Assembly (NCBI RefSeq): GCF_032102965.1
Contig: NZ_CP134880.1
Coordinates: 2,232,001-2,296,000 of the forward strand
Source of the DNA: Demequina capsici
Lineage (GTDB): Bacteria; Actinomycetota; Actinomycetes; Actinomycetales; Demequinaceae
Length of the DNA: 64,000 nt
Reading direction: 5' to 3'
The position numbers and the translations under genes are program-made. Shown piece by piece: positions 8,685 to 17,076 of this stretch (the first letter of the stretch is position 1; every line of letters begins with the position of its first letter). Below the pieces are notes generated by a model, which had not been told where the DNA came from, did no database searches, and worked only from the letters and a program-made list of their open reading frames with translations.

Positions 8685-10724
8685 ATGACAGTCCCCACCG
8701 TCGCCGACAAGCTGATCGCACGATCCAACCGCCTCGGCTCCGACCCGAAGAACACCAACTACGCCGGCGGGAACACCTCCGCCAAGGGCACTGCCACGGA
8801 CCCGGTGACGGGCGAGGACGTGGAGCTCGTGTGGGTGAAGGGCTCGGGCGGCGACCTCGGCACGCTCGGCACCAACGGCCTCGCGGTCCTCCGTCTGGAC
8901 CGCCTGCGCGGCCTCATCGACACCTACCCTGGAGTCGAGCGCGAGGACGAGATGGTCGCCGCTTTCGACTTCTGCCTCCACGGCCGCGGAGGGGCGGCAC
9001 CGTCCATCGACACCGCGATGCACGGCCTCGTCGACGCCGCGCACATCGACCACCTGCACCCCGACGCCGGCATCGCCATCGCGACAGCCATCGACGGCCC
9101 CGAGCTGACCGAGAGGATCTTCGGCGACACCGTCGTGTGGGTGCCGTGGCGTCGTCCCGGCTTCCAGCTGGGCCTGGACATCTCCGCGATCAAGGAGGCC
9201 AACCCGCAGGCGATCGGCTGCATCCTGGGTGGCCACGGCATCTCCGCGTGGGGCGACACCTCCGACGAGTGCGAGGCGCGCTCGCTCCAGATCATCGACA
9301 CCGCCGCCGCGTACATCGCCGAGCACGGCAGGCCCGAGCCCTTCGGCCCTGCGCTCGAGGGCTACGGGGCCCTCCCTGCCGATGAGCGCAGGGCGAAGGC
9401 AGCCGCACTCGCCCCCGTCATCCGCGGCCTCGCGTCGATGGACGCCCCTCAGGTGGGGCACTTCACCGACGCCGACGTCGTCCTGGGCTTCCTCGCATCG
9501 GCCGAGCACCCGCGTCTCGCCGCACTGGGCACATCCTGCCCCGACCACTTCCTGCGCACCAAGGTGAAGCCGATGGTGCTGGACCTCCCGGCCCACGCCT
9601 CGATCGAGGACAGCATCGCTCGCCTGAAGGAGCTCCACGAGCAGTACCGCAAGGACTACCAGGCCTACTACGACGCGTACGCCACCGACGACTCCCCCGC
9701 CATCCGTGGCGCGGACCCGGCGATCGTCCTCGTCCCCGGCGTCGGCATGTTCTCGTTCGGTCGCAACAAGCAGACCGCGCGCGTGGCGGGCGAGTTCTAC
9801 ATCAACGCGATCAACGTGATGCGCGGCGCCGAGTCGTTGTCCACCTACACACCCATCTCGGACGCGGAGAAGTTCGCGATCGAGTACTGGGCGCTCGAGG
9901 AGGCCAAGCTCCAGCGGATGCCCAAGCCGAAGAGCCACGCCACCCGCGTCGCCTTCGTGACCGGCGCCGCGTCCGGCATCGGCAAGGCCATCGCCACGCG
10001 CCTTGCCGCCGAGGGCGCCTGCGTCGTCATCGCCGACCTGGACCTCGCCAAGGCGCAGGAGGCGGCTGCCGAGCTCGGCGGGCCCGACGTGGCCGTCGGC
10101 GTCGCGGCGAACGTCGCCGACCCCGCCGCTGTCCAGGCGGCGATCGACGAGGCCGTGCTCGCCTTCGGCGGCGTGGACCTCATCGTCAATAACGCCGGCC
10201 TTTCCCTGTCGAAGCCGCTGCTCGAGACCACCGAGAAGGATTGGGACCTCCAGCACGACGTCATGGCGAAGGGCTCGTTCCTGGTCTCCCAGGCCGCAGC
10301 CCGCGTGATGATCGCGCAGGACATGGGCGGCGACATCGTCTACATCGCGTCCAAGAACTCCGTGTTCGCGGGCCCGAACAACATCGCCTACTCCGCCACC
10401 AAGGCGGACCAGGCGCACCAGGTGAGGCTGCTCGCCGTCGAGCTCGGAGAGTTCGGCATCAAGGTGAACGGCATCAACCCCGACGGCGTGGTCCGCGGCT
10501 CCGGCATCTTCGCCGGCGGCTGGGGAGCCAACCGCGCCAAGACCTACGGAATCGAGGAGGACGAGTTGGGCAAGTTCTACGCGCAGCGCACGATCCTGAA
10601 GCGCGAGGTGCTCCCCGAGCACGTCGCCAATGCGGCCGCGATGATCACCGGCCCCGACATGACGCACACCACCGGCCTGCACGTCCCCGTGGACGCAGGC
10701 GTGGCTGCGGCGTTCCTCCGATGA
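8685..10724 (+). CDS. rhaEW: Bifunctional rhamnulose-1-phosphate aldolase / L-lactaldehyde dehydrogenase (RhaEW)
   Basis: The 679-residue fusion splits L-rhamnulose-1-phosphate into DHAP and L-lactaldehyde, then oxidises lactaldehyde to L-lactate with NAD. Residues 1 to about 410 are a class II aldolase domain with zinc-type ligands in HLHP (His123 and His125). Residues from about 420 are a short-chain dehydrogenase with the glycine motif VTGAASGIG (from 425), NNAG and the catalytic pair Tyr569-x3-Lys573 (YSATK). An AGAAAGG site precedes the ATG. Its stop overlaps the rhaB start (ATGA). Confidence 0.94.
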   Translation: MTVPTVADKLIARSNRLGSDPKNTNYAGGNTSAKGTATDPVTGEDVELVWVKGSGGDLGTLGTNGLAVLRLDRLRGLIDTYPGVEREDEMVAAFDFCLHGRGGAAPSIDTAMHGLVDAAHIDHLHPDAGIAIATAIDGPELTERIFGDTVVWVPWRRPGFQLGLDISAIKEANPQAIGCILGGHGISAWGDTSDECEARSLQIIDTAAAYIAEHGRPEPFGPALEGYGALPADERRAKAAALAPVIRGLASMDAPQVGHFTDADVVLGFLASAEHPRLAALGTSCPDHFLRTKVKPMVLDLPAHASIEDSIARLKELHEQYRKDYQAYYDAYATDDSPAIRGADPAIVLVPGVGMFSFGRNKQTARVAGEFYINAINVMRGAESLSTYTPISDAEKFAIEYWALEEAKLQRMPKPKSHATRVAFVTGAASGIGKAIATRLAAEGACVVIADLDLAKAQEAAAELGGPDVAVGVAANVADPAAVQAAIDEAVLAFGGVDLIVNNAGLSLSKPLLETTEKDWDLQHDVMAKGSFLVSQAAARVMIAQDMGGDIVYIASKNSVFAGPNNIAYSATKADQAHQVRLLAVELGEFGIKVNGINPDGVVRGSGIFAGGWGANRAKTYGIEEDELGKFYAQRTILKREVLPEHVANAAAMITGPDMTHTTGLHVPVDAGVAAAFLR

Positions 10725-12151
10725 CCGCGGTCTCGGTCGCCGCCGTCGACCTGGGTGCGACCTCCGGTCGCGTCATGGTCGGCCGCGTGGGACCCGACAC
10801 GCTGGAGCTGAGCCAGGCGGGCCGTTTCCCGAACGGTCCGCTCGCCACCCCGGACGGGCTCCATTGGAACGTCCAGCAGCTCTACGCGCACGTCGTCGAG
10901 GGCCTCAGGGCCGCCGCGGCGACCGAGACCATCGCCTCCATCGGCATCGACTCCTGGGCGGTGGACTATGCGCTGCTGCGCGGCGACCGCGTCCTCGGCG
11001 AGCCGTTCCACTACCGCGATGACAGGACCGCCCACGGGGTGGAGCTGGTCCATGCGGACGAGCCCTTCAGCCTGCTGTACGCGCGCAACGGGCTCCAGTT
11101 CCTGCCGTTCAACACGCTCTACCAGCTGGCGGTCGAGCGCGAGGTCGGGATGCTCGACGTCGCCGACCGCGTGCTGCTGGTGCCCGACCTGATCGCCTGG
11201 TACCTCACGGGTGCCACCGTCGCGGAGTCGACCAACGCCTCCACCACGGGGCTGCTGGACGTCACCACCAAGGAATGGGACGGCGAGCTCATGGACCGCC
11301 TCCGCCTGCCTCGCGGGCTGTTCCCGCGGCTGGTCCAGCCCGGGCAGACGATCGGCACGATCCTCCCGCACGTCGCGTCCGGCGCCGGCCTCGCGGGGAC
11401 GACGCCTGTCGTCGCCGTCGGCTCCCACGACACCGCGTCGGCCGTGGTCGCCACCCCGATGGTCGAGCCGGGTGGCGCGTACATCTCATGCGGCACCTGG
11501 GGCCTGGTGGGCGTCGAGACGGAGTCGCCGGTCCTGACGACCGCCGCACGCGAGGCGAACTTCACCAACGAGGGCGGCGTCGACGGCCGCACCCGATTCC
11601 TGCACAACGTGATGGGCCTGTGGCTGCTCAACGAGACGGTCGCGGCCTGGAGCCGCGAGGACGGTGCTCCCGTCGACCTCGTGGCGCTTCTCAAGGAGGC
11701 CGCCGACGTCACACGCGAGATCCCGGTCTTCGACGCGAACGATCCCCGATTCTCCCCGCCCGGTGACATGTCGCCGCGCATCGCCGAGTACTGCGCCGAG
11801 CACGGGAGGCGCGCGCCTCAGACGCGCCCCGAGATCGCGCGGTCGATCGTCGAGAGCCTCGCGACGGCTTTCGCCGAGGCCGTCCGCACCGCCTCCACCC
11901 TGAGCGGCCAGGACGTGCGCCGCATCCACATGGTCGGCGGCGGCTCCCAGGGCGAGCTGCTCTGCCAGCGCACCGCGGACCTGTCGGGCCTGCCCGTGGT
12001 TGCTGGCCCCGTGGAGGCCACGGCGATCGGCAACGTGCTCGTCCAGGCGCGCGCCCTGGGCGCCGTCGGTGGCACGCTCGAGTCCATGCGAGACCTCGTC
12101 GCGCGCGCCTTCGCGCCCCGTACCTACACCCCGAAGGGACAGATGCAATGA
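10721..12151 (+). CDS. rhaB: Rhamnulokinase (FGGY family)
   Basis: RhaB phosphorylates L-rhamnulose to L-rhamnulose-1-phosphate with ATP. The 476-residue protein has the FGGY features: N-terminal [27 protein letters not shown], the HYRDDRT segment found in rhamnulokinases, [10 protein letters not shown], the SHDTASAV segment, and the C-terminal ATP-site motif [18 protein letters not shown]. The start overlaps the rhaEW stop by 4 bases (ATGA), and the stop overlaps the lldD start the same way, so the three genes are translationally coupled. Confidence 0.95.
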   Translation: MTAVSVAAVDLGATSGRVMVGRVGPDTLELSQAGRFPNGPLATPDGLHWNVQQLYAHVVEGLRAAAATETIASIGIDSWAVDYALLRGDRVLGEPFHYRDDRTAHGVELVHADEPFSLLYARNGLQFLPFNTLYQLAVEREVGMLDVADRVLLVPDLIAWYLTGATVAESTNASTTGLLDVTTKEWDGELMDRLRLPRGLFPRLVQPGQTIGTILPHVASGAGLAGTTPVVAVGSHDTASAVVATPMVEPGGAYISCGTWGLVGVETESPVLTTAAREANFTNEGGVDGRTRFLHNVMGLWLLNETVAAWSREDGAPVDLVALLKEAADVTREIPVFDANDPRFSPPGDMSPRIAEYCAEHGRRAPQTRPEIARSIVESLATAFAEAVRTASTLSGQDVRRIHMVGGGSQGELLCQRTADLSGLPVVAGPVEATAIGNVLVQARALGAVGGTLESMRDLVARAFAPRTYTPKGQMQ

Positions 12152-13446
12152 AGATGACCCGCCGCGTGCCCCGGCCGGCGGACCTCGCACCGCTGATGAG
12201 GTTCCGACGCTTCGAGCCGAACTCCCGCAAGCGCAGGCTCAGCAAGGCCCACAAGATCTCCGACCTGCGCGGCATCGCGAAGCGTCGCACCCCCAAGGGC
12301 GCCTTCGACTACACCGACGGCGCGGCTGAGCTGGAGCTGTCGCTCGCGCGCGCGCGGCAGGCGTTCGAGGACATCGAGTTCCACCCGGCGATCCTGCGCG
12401 ATGTGTCGCAGCTCGATACGTCGGTCGAGATCCTCGGCGGACGCTCGGCGCTGCCCTTCGGCATCGCGCCGACGGGCTTCACCCGCATGATGCATGCGGA
12501 GGGCGAGCGCGCGGGTGCGTCCGCGGCGGGCGCGGCGGGCATCCCGTTCTCGCTCTCCACGCTCGGCACCACCTCCCCCGAGGGCGTGGCGGAGGCGAAC
12601 CCTGACGGCCGCAACTGGTTCCAGCTGTACATGCAGAAGAACCGCGACGCGTCGATGGGGCTCGTGGAGCGCGCGGAGGCGGCGGGCTTCGACACGCTGC
12701 TCATCACCGTGGACGTCCCCGCGGCGGGCGCCCGCCTGCGGGACAGCTACAACGGCTTCTCCATCCCGCCCCAGCTCACGCCCGCGACCGTGCTCAACGC
12801 GATCCCCCGGCCCGAGTGGTGGTGGAACTTCCTGACCACAGAGCCGCTCACATTCGCCTCGCTGAGCGAATGGGACGGCACCATCGGCGAGCTGCTCGAC
12901 TCGCTCTTCGACCCGACGATGACGTTCGACGACCTCGCGTGGATCCGCGACCAATGGAAGGGCAAGGTCGTGGTCAAGGGCATCCAGACGCTCGACGACG
13001 CGAAGCGCGTGGTCGACCACGGCGTCGACGGCATCGTCCTGTCCAACCACGGCGGTCGCCAGCTGGACCGCGCCCCGATCCCGTTCCACCTGCTCCCGTC
13101 GGTGGCCGCAGAGCTCAAGGGGAAGACGGAGATCGTGCTGGACACGGGCATCATGTCGGGCGCGGACGTGGTGGCCGCGATCGCCGCGGGCGCCGACTTC
13201 ACGCTCGTGGGCCGCGCCTACCTCTACGGCCTCATGGCCGGCGGACGCGAGGGCGTGGACCGGGCCATCGAGATCCTGCGGACCGAGATCATCCGCACCA
13301 TGAAGCTGCTGGGCGTCTCCTCCGTCGGGGAACTGAACCCCGAGCACGTCACCCAGCTGCGCCGCCTCGCCCCTGTCGCCGCCGACCTCTCCTCTTCCGG
13401 TGGCGCCGCGGGCCTGGTGGCGAACAGGCGGCGCACCACCGCCTGA
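12148..13446 (+). CDS. lldD: FMN-dependent L-lactate dehydrogenase / alpha-hydroxy-acid oxidase
   Basis: The 432-residue flavoprotein belongs to the alpha-hydroxy-acid oxidase family, with [12 protein letters not shown] near the N-terminus, [20 protein letters not shown]-like [20 protein letters not shown] and the active-site SNHGGRQLD with His301, followed by the phosphate-binding [10 protein letters not shown]. It probably oxidises L-lactate to pyruvate and passes electrons to quinone. Coupled by an ATGA overlap to rhaB, it completes the route from rhamnose-derived lactaldehyde into central metabolism. A strong terminator follows. Confidence 0.92.
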   Translation: MKMTRRVPRPADLAPLMRFRRFEPNSRKRRLSKAHKISDLRGIAKRRTPKGAFDYTDGAAELELSLARARQAFEDIEFHPAILRDVSQLDTSVEILGGRSALPFGIAPTGFTRMMHAEGERAGASAAGAAGIPFSLSTLGTTSPEGVAEANPDGRNWFQLYMQKNRDASMGLVERAEAAGFDTLLITVDVPAAGARLRDSYNGFSIPPQLTPATVLNAIPRPEWWWNFLTTEPLTFASLSEWDGTIGELLDSLFDPTMTFDDLAWIRDQWKGKVVVKGIQTLDDAKRVVDHGVDGIVLSNHGGRQLDRAPIPFHLLPSVAAELKGKTEIVLDTGIMSGADVVAAIAAGADFTLVGRAYLYGLMAGGREGVDRAIEILRTEIIRTMKLLGVSSVGELNPEHVTQLRRLAPVAADLSSSGGAAGLVANRRRTTA

Positions 13447-13449
13447 CGC

Positions 13450-13489
13450 ATGCCGACGGGCGGGATCCGACGACCCTGCCCGTCGGCAT
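13450..13489 (+). terminator. Terminator of the rhaI-lldD operon
   Basis: A perfect 12-base stem, ATGCCGACGGGC (13450-13461) with GCCCGTCGGCAT (13478-13489), starts 3 bases after the lldD stop codon. Confidence 0.85.
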
Positions 13490-13522
13490 CGTGCTGTGCC
13501 CGCCGCTGGGCTCGCCCGCGCC

Positions 13523-13549
13523 GGGAATGGTGGCAGCGACCGGCCTGTT
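13523..13549 (+). promoter_or_regulatory. Probable SigR-type promoter of the nitroreductase-like gene
   Basis: GGGAAT (13523-13528) is followed after exactly 18 bases by GTT (13547-13549), a full match to the SigR consensus. It lies just after the rha operon terminator. Transcription would start near 13556, about 42 bases before the chosen GTG start. It gives the downstream gene its own stress promoter, independent of the rhamnose operon. Confidence 0.7.
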
Positions 13550-13597
13550 CCCGAAGCACATGTCCCGCACGCGGCGGGCTTGCTGGAAGGGGATGTC

Positions 13598-14014
13598 GTG
13601 GCCGGATCACCGTCGGGTTTCAACGATGCGATCATCGAGCAGTTCAGGGCGAACGAAGGCCACGTGGCCCAATTCGGCAGGCATCTGGTGCTGCTGCACC
13701 ACATCGGCGCGCGCAGTGGCGCTGAGCGGGTGTCGCCGGTGATGACGTTCCCTGCGGACGGCGGCGGGTGGCTGATCGCGGCGTCGAAGGCCGGCGCACC
13801 CGATCATCCTGCCTGGTACCACAACCTCAAGGCGCACCCGAAGATCGTCATCGAGGTGCCGGGCGAAGGCGAGGTCGACGTCGTGGCCGAGGAGCTGCTG
13901 GGTGCCGAGCGCGACGCCGCGTGGAGGGTCTTCACCGAGCGCAGCGCCGGATTCGCGGATTACGAGCGACGGACGTCACGGGTGATCCCGGTGATCCGCC
14001 TGCGCAGGGCCTGA
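13598..14014 (+). CDS. Deazaflavin-dependent nitroreductase (DDN/DUF385) family protein
   Basis: The 138-residue split-barrel protein has the family hallmarks FNDAIIEQFRANEGHV, LLLHHIGARSGAERVSPV and GAPDHPAWYHNLKAHPKIVIEV, ending in RRTSRVIPVIRL. Members bind F420H2 (some FMN) and reduce quinones or nitroaromatics. I chose GTG at 13598 because AAGGGG lies 6 bases upstream and the length matches the family. Upstream reading would run through the promoter. The SigR-type promoter suggests a role in quinone or thiol stress. The natural substrate is unknown. Confidence 0.88.
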   Translation: MAGSPSGFNDAIIEQFRANEGHVAQFGRHLVLLHHIGARSGAERVSPVMTFPADGGGWLIAASKAGAPDHPAWYHNLKAHPKIVIEVPGEGEVDVVAEELLGAERDAAWRVFTERSAGFADYERRTSRVIPVIRLRRA

Positions 14015-14108
14015 GCGCGGGCAGCCCCCTCGAGGTTCGGGTGGGACCGCGGCGTCCCGGTGGGCGTCCCGCCTGATATCCTCTTTCAGCCGCACTCTCG
14101 TGCGGCGT

Positions 14109-14181
14109 GCCCCCGTAGCTCAGCGGATAGAGCGCCGGTTTCCGGTACCGAAGGTCGCAGGTTCGATTCCTGTCGGGGGCG
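14109..14181 (+). tRNA. tRNA-Arg (anticodon CCG)
   Basis: The acceptor stem GCCCCCG (14109-14115) pairs with CGGGGGC (14174-14180). The D arm is GCTC...GAGC, the anticodon loop TTCCGGT contains CCG, and the T arm is GCAGG-TTCGATT-CCTGT. The discriminator is G and CCA is not encoded. The outer pair of the anticodon stem is C27/A43, a mismatch where T-A is more usual. It decodes CGG Arg codons. Confidence 0.95.
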
Positions 14182-14213
14182 CTTCGCAGATGATGCGATG
14201 GCTCGCGCCACTG

Positions 14214-14240
14214 AGGACCCCGCTGAGAGGCGGGGTCCTT
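14214..14240 (+). terminator. Hairpin terminator after tRNA-Arg
   Basis: AGGACCCCGC (14214-14223) pairs with GCGGGGTCCT (14230-14239) around a 6-base loop and is followed by T. It lies about 30 bases downstream of the tRNA. Confidence 0.8.
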
Positions 14241-14305
14241 GGCGTATCCGGGGTCGGCATCACGCTGTCGCACAACGAGCATGCGCGCCCGTGCGGGGAC
14301 GACGA

Positions 14306-14346
14306 AAGGCGGGGTGCCTCCCTACCCGAGGGAGGCACCCCGCCTT
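14306..14346 (-). terminator. Strong terminator of the doxX gene
   Basis: A 17-base perfect stem, 14306-14322 with 14330-14346 (arms AAGGCGGGGTGCCTCCC and its complement), surrounds a 7-base loop. On the minus strand it is followed by TTTCGTCG. It ends 16 bases from the doxX stop. Confidence 0.88.
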
Positions 14347-14361
14347 CGCGCGGCGCTCGGC

Positions 14362-14781
14362 TCAGCCGAGCTGGATGAGCGAACCGGTCACGGAGAGCCC
14401 CATGTCCGCGCCCTGCACGGCGAAGAGCAGGAACAGCGCGAGCGCGCCGCCGATGAGGCCGAGGTTCTTGTTGAAGGAGATCTGCTCGGTCTGCTTCGCC
14501 TGAGCGTCGCTCTCCTTCCAGTGCGCGTGCATGAAGAAGCTGACCGGGATGAGGGTGGCCGCGATGAGCAGCGAGCCGATGTCGCCGAAGATGCCGAACA
14601 GGACCATCAGCGCGCCGACGCCCATGGTGAGGCCGGAGAGGATCACGCCGGCCTTGCCGCCCGGGGCGCCCTTGTAGGCGGAGTACTGCGCCATCGCGTC
14701 CGCCTGGGTGAGGTGACCGACAGCCGAGAGCAGGAAGATGACCGCGAAGAGGAGGCGGGCGATCAGGAAGACGATGTCCAT
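14362..14781 (-). CDS. DoxX-family membrane protein
   Basis: The 139-residue protein has four hydrophobic segments (about 4-22, 45-66, 68-85 and 108-125) and the DoxX pattern: an N-terminal helix with LLSAVGHL, GVGALMVLFGI and a FFMHAHW block. DoxX proteins are small membrane oxidoreductase partners, and in mycobacteria one forms a complex linked to oxidative-stress defence. GAAGGAA precedes the ATG. The upstream SigR-type promoter fits a role in redox stress. Confidence 0.85.
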   Translation of the reverse strand: MDIVFLIARLLFAVIFLLSAVGHLTQADAMAQYSAYKGAPGGKAGVILSGLTMGVGALMVLFGIFGDIGSLLIAATLIPVSFFMHAHWKESDAQAKQTEQISFNKNLGLIGGALALFLLFAVQGADMGLSVTGSLIQLG

Positions 14782-14849
14782 GAGGTTCCTTCAAGTTGTT
14801 GAGCGTTCAAGTAACGGGCCAGACTCTACGGCCGATTAGTTGAACTGTC

Positions 14850-14876
14850 AACCACTTACGATCGAGCGATATTCCG
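14850..14876 (-). promoter_or_regulatory. Probable SigR-type promoter of doxX
   Basis: Read on the minus strand, CGGAAT (14876-14871) is followed after exactly 18 bases by GTT (14852-14850). Transcription would start near 14843, about 60 bases before the doxX ATG at 14781. Same pattern and spacing as the sites before sigR, qorB and the nitroreductase-like gene. Confidence 0.65.
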
Positions 14877-14927
14877 CCCTCGACGCGGGCCCCGAAGACT
14901 GGTCATCCCGACCGGCCCCACCACCGG

Positions 14928-15971
14928 TCAGACCCCCGCGACCGTGCTCCTGCGCACCACCAGGCTCGGGCCCAGCGGCACCACCCTGTGCTCATGGTTG
15001 GGGTCATGCAGCTCCTCGAAGACCAGGTCCGCACCTGCGGCACCCATCCCCTCCCCTGGCTGTCGGATCGTCGTCAGCGGCAGCGGGCTGTCCCAGGCCG
15101 CACGGTTGTCGTCGTACCCGACGATCGCCACATCCTCCGGGATCCGCACGCCCGCGCCGGACAGCGCCTGAGCGATGCCAGCAGCGAGCAGGTCGGCCAC
15201 CGCGAAGACGCCGTCGATCTCGCCGCGCTCCACCCTGCTCAACAGCGCACGACCCGCGCTCCAGCCGTACGCCCGGTTCAGCTCGCCCGCCTCCTCATGC
15301 GCGACGATCGTCGCACCCAGCGCGCGCGCCTCCTCCTGGAACCCCTCCACGCGCTCGGACACCGGCTGCAGCCACATCGGCGCTCCTACGAGCGCCAGAC
15401 GGCGGCGCCCGGTCTCCACGAGGTGCCGCGCGGCGATCCGACCACCCTCGCGGTTGTCCGTATGGACGCAGCAGTGGGTGTCCCCCTGCCCGCGATAGTT
15501 GAGGAAGACCAGCGGCCGGCCCGCCCGATACCCCTCCACGAGCGCCCGGTAGTGGCTCGCGTCGTTGATCGTGAGCAGCGTCCCGAGCGTCTGGGTGGAT
15601 GCGAACGCGTCGAGGTAGCGTCGCTCCCGCTCCAGGTCCGTGTCGGTGTTCGCCATGAGGACGAAGGTGCGATGCTCCGCCGCCACCCGTTCCACCCCGC
15701 GGGAGATGTCCACGAACAGCGAGTTCGACAGGTCCGACAGGATCAGGCCGAGCGCCGGGATCGAGCCTGCGGCGAGCGAGCGCGCAGGACCATGCGGCGT
15801 GAAATCCAGCTCGGCGATGGCACGCTCCACGCGCTCCCGCGTCCGCGCCGCCACGCGCTCCGGATGGTTCATCACGTTCGACACGGTGCCCTGCGAGACG
15901 CCGGCATGCGCCGCCACATCAGCGATCGATGCCCTCCGCGGTCCGTCCTCGGCGCCAGTCACGTGCGCCAT
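14928..15971 (-). CDS. LacI-family transcriptional regulator, last gene of the rhamnoside operon
   Basis: The 347-residue protein has the LacI helix-turn-helix (SIADVAAHAGVSQGTVSNVMNHPERV), hinge (GPARSLAAG) and sugar-binding-like effector domain (GLILSDLSNSLFVDISRGVERVA). The start is ATG at 15971 (MAHVTGAEDG). It lies 52 bases downstream of the GH43 gene on the same strand, so it is probably co-transcribed with the ABC importer and rhamnosidase. It likely senses a rhamnoside or rhamnose and may bind the TGAA-N-CG-N-TTCA operators, alone or with the first LacI protein. Confidence 0.9.
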   Translation of the reverse strand: MAHVTGAEDGPRRASIADVAAHAGVSQGTVSNVMNHPERVAARTRERVERAIAELDFTPHGPARSLAAGSIPALGLILSDLSNSLFVDISRGVERVAAEHRTFVLMANTDTDLERERRYLDAFASTQTLGTLLTINDASHYRALVEGYRAGRPLVFLNYRGQGDTHCCVHTDNREGGRIAARHLVETGRRRLALVGAPMWLQPVSERVEGFQEEARALGATIVAHEEAGELNRAYGWSAGRALLSRVERGEIDGVFAVADLLAAGIAQALSGAGVRIPEDVAIVGYDDNRAAWDSPLPLTTIRQPGEGMGAAGADLVFEELHDPNHEHRVVPLGPSLVVRRSTVAGV

Positions 15972-16023
15972 CCTACGAGCGGGAACCGCGTACGGCGCCC
16001 GCCGCCACCCGGAGCGGGTCGGC

Positions 16024-17076
16024 TCAGGGCACATCCTCGAGCCGCCACTCGTCACGCCAGTCGATGAGCACGCGGCCGTCGTCCTCGAAGCGGATCGGCA
16101 GCCACACGTACCGCGCACGCGAGGTGTCGGGCACGGTGAGCTCGCGCATGCCCAGGTCGGGCTCTCCTGCCTCGATCCTCGCGAAGTACTCGTCGAAGAG
16201 CGTGTGCGCCTCCGCGCCATCCGCGGTGTAGTCCGGGAGCCACCGGTCGCCGAGCGCGATGTAGAGGCCCCTGCCAGGGACCTTGAGCACTGAGCTGACC
16301 TGCGTGCGGTAGGACGTCCGCGAGGCGTCGTCAGGATGAGGATCGCCCACCACCTCCCAGGGCCCGTGGATCGTCGCCGCCGACGCGACCTCCGAGGCGT
16401 TCGGGTAGTAGCCCGTCGTCCCTGAGGTGACCAGATACTCGTGTCCACCCCTGCGGAAGTGCGACGGCGCCTCACGCGTGAACGGAGGACGGCCGTGGTG
16501 CAGGTGGGTCGAGTAGTACCCGGTGACGTCCGTGTAGTCGTCGGTGAGATCCGCGACGATCAGCTCGGTGTGCACCCGCTCGAAGATGTAGTAGCCCTTG
16601 CCATCGTGAGGGTCCACCACCAGGTCGAAGTCCCCGGCGTACATCCCGAGCGGCCTGAAGTCTCGCCGCGCGATGTCGTACGGCCCCAGGATCGAGTCGG
16701 CCACGAGGGTCGTCGACAGCTGCACCGACCCCGACATCACCTTGATCCAGCACACGTACTTGCCGGTGAAGCGGTTGTAGACGATGTGGGGACGGTCCAT
16801 GCCGCGTTGCGGGCTGAGCGGAGAGGTCGGGTCGTCCTCGTCGGGCGGGATGATGACCCCTTCGTCCTTCCAGTTGTACAGGTCCGTCGACGAGTAGCAG
16901 CGCACGCCCCAGTGCCAGATCCGCGAGCCCGGAGTCGTGAACTCCTTGTTCTCGCCGTACCAGTAGAAGGTCCCGTCGACCTCGATCACCGAGCCTCCGT
17001 GGGCCTGGATCGGCCTGCCCTCCGTGTCGAGCCATTCCTCGCCCGGGCGGAAGCTGGTGTACCTCGATGCGTTCAT
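16024..17076 (-). CDS. GH43-like five-bladed beta-propeller glycosidase (subfamily 24-like)
   Basis: The 350-residue cytoplasmic protein has propeller repeats typical of GH43_24 exo-beta-1,3-galactanase-like proteins: IQAHGGSVIEVDGTFYWYGE, CYSSTDLYNWKDEG, RPHIVYNRFTGKYVCW, AGDFDLVVDPHDGKGYYI and REAPSHFRRGGHEYLVTSGTTGY. The usual GH43 N-terminal catalytic Asp is absent (Gln24 in IQAHGG), as in that subfamily. Its start overlaps the GH78 stop (ATGA). A role in trimming galactose or another side-chain sugar from rhamnose-containing oligosaccharides is inferred from context. Confidence 0.82.
   Translation of the reverse strand: MNASRYTSFRPGEEWLDTEGRPIQAHGGSVIEVDGTFYWYGENKEFTTPGSRIWHWGVRCYSSTDLYNWKDEGVIIPPDEDDPTSPLSPQRGMDRPHIVYNRFTGKYVCWIKVMSGSVQLSTTLVADSILGPYDIARRDFRPLGMYAGDFDLVVDPHDGKGYYIFERVHTELIVADLTDDYTDVTGYYSTHLHHGRPPFTREAPSHFRRGGHEYLVTSGTTGYYPNASEVASAATIHGPWEVVGDPHPDDASRTSYRTQVSSVLKVPGRGLYIALGDRWLPDYTADGAEAHTLFDEYFARIEAGEPDLGMRELTVPDTSRARYVWLPIRFEDDGRVLIDWRDEWRLEDVP

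Noticed and set aside
14109..14240. tRNA-Arg as an integration site of a mobile island carrying the rhamnose genes
   Set aside because: I find no integrase, no direct repeat of the tRNA 3' end, and no composition change. The island spans both sides of the tRNA.
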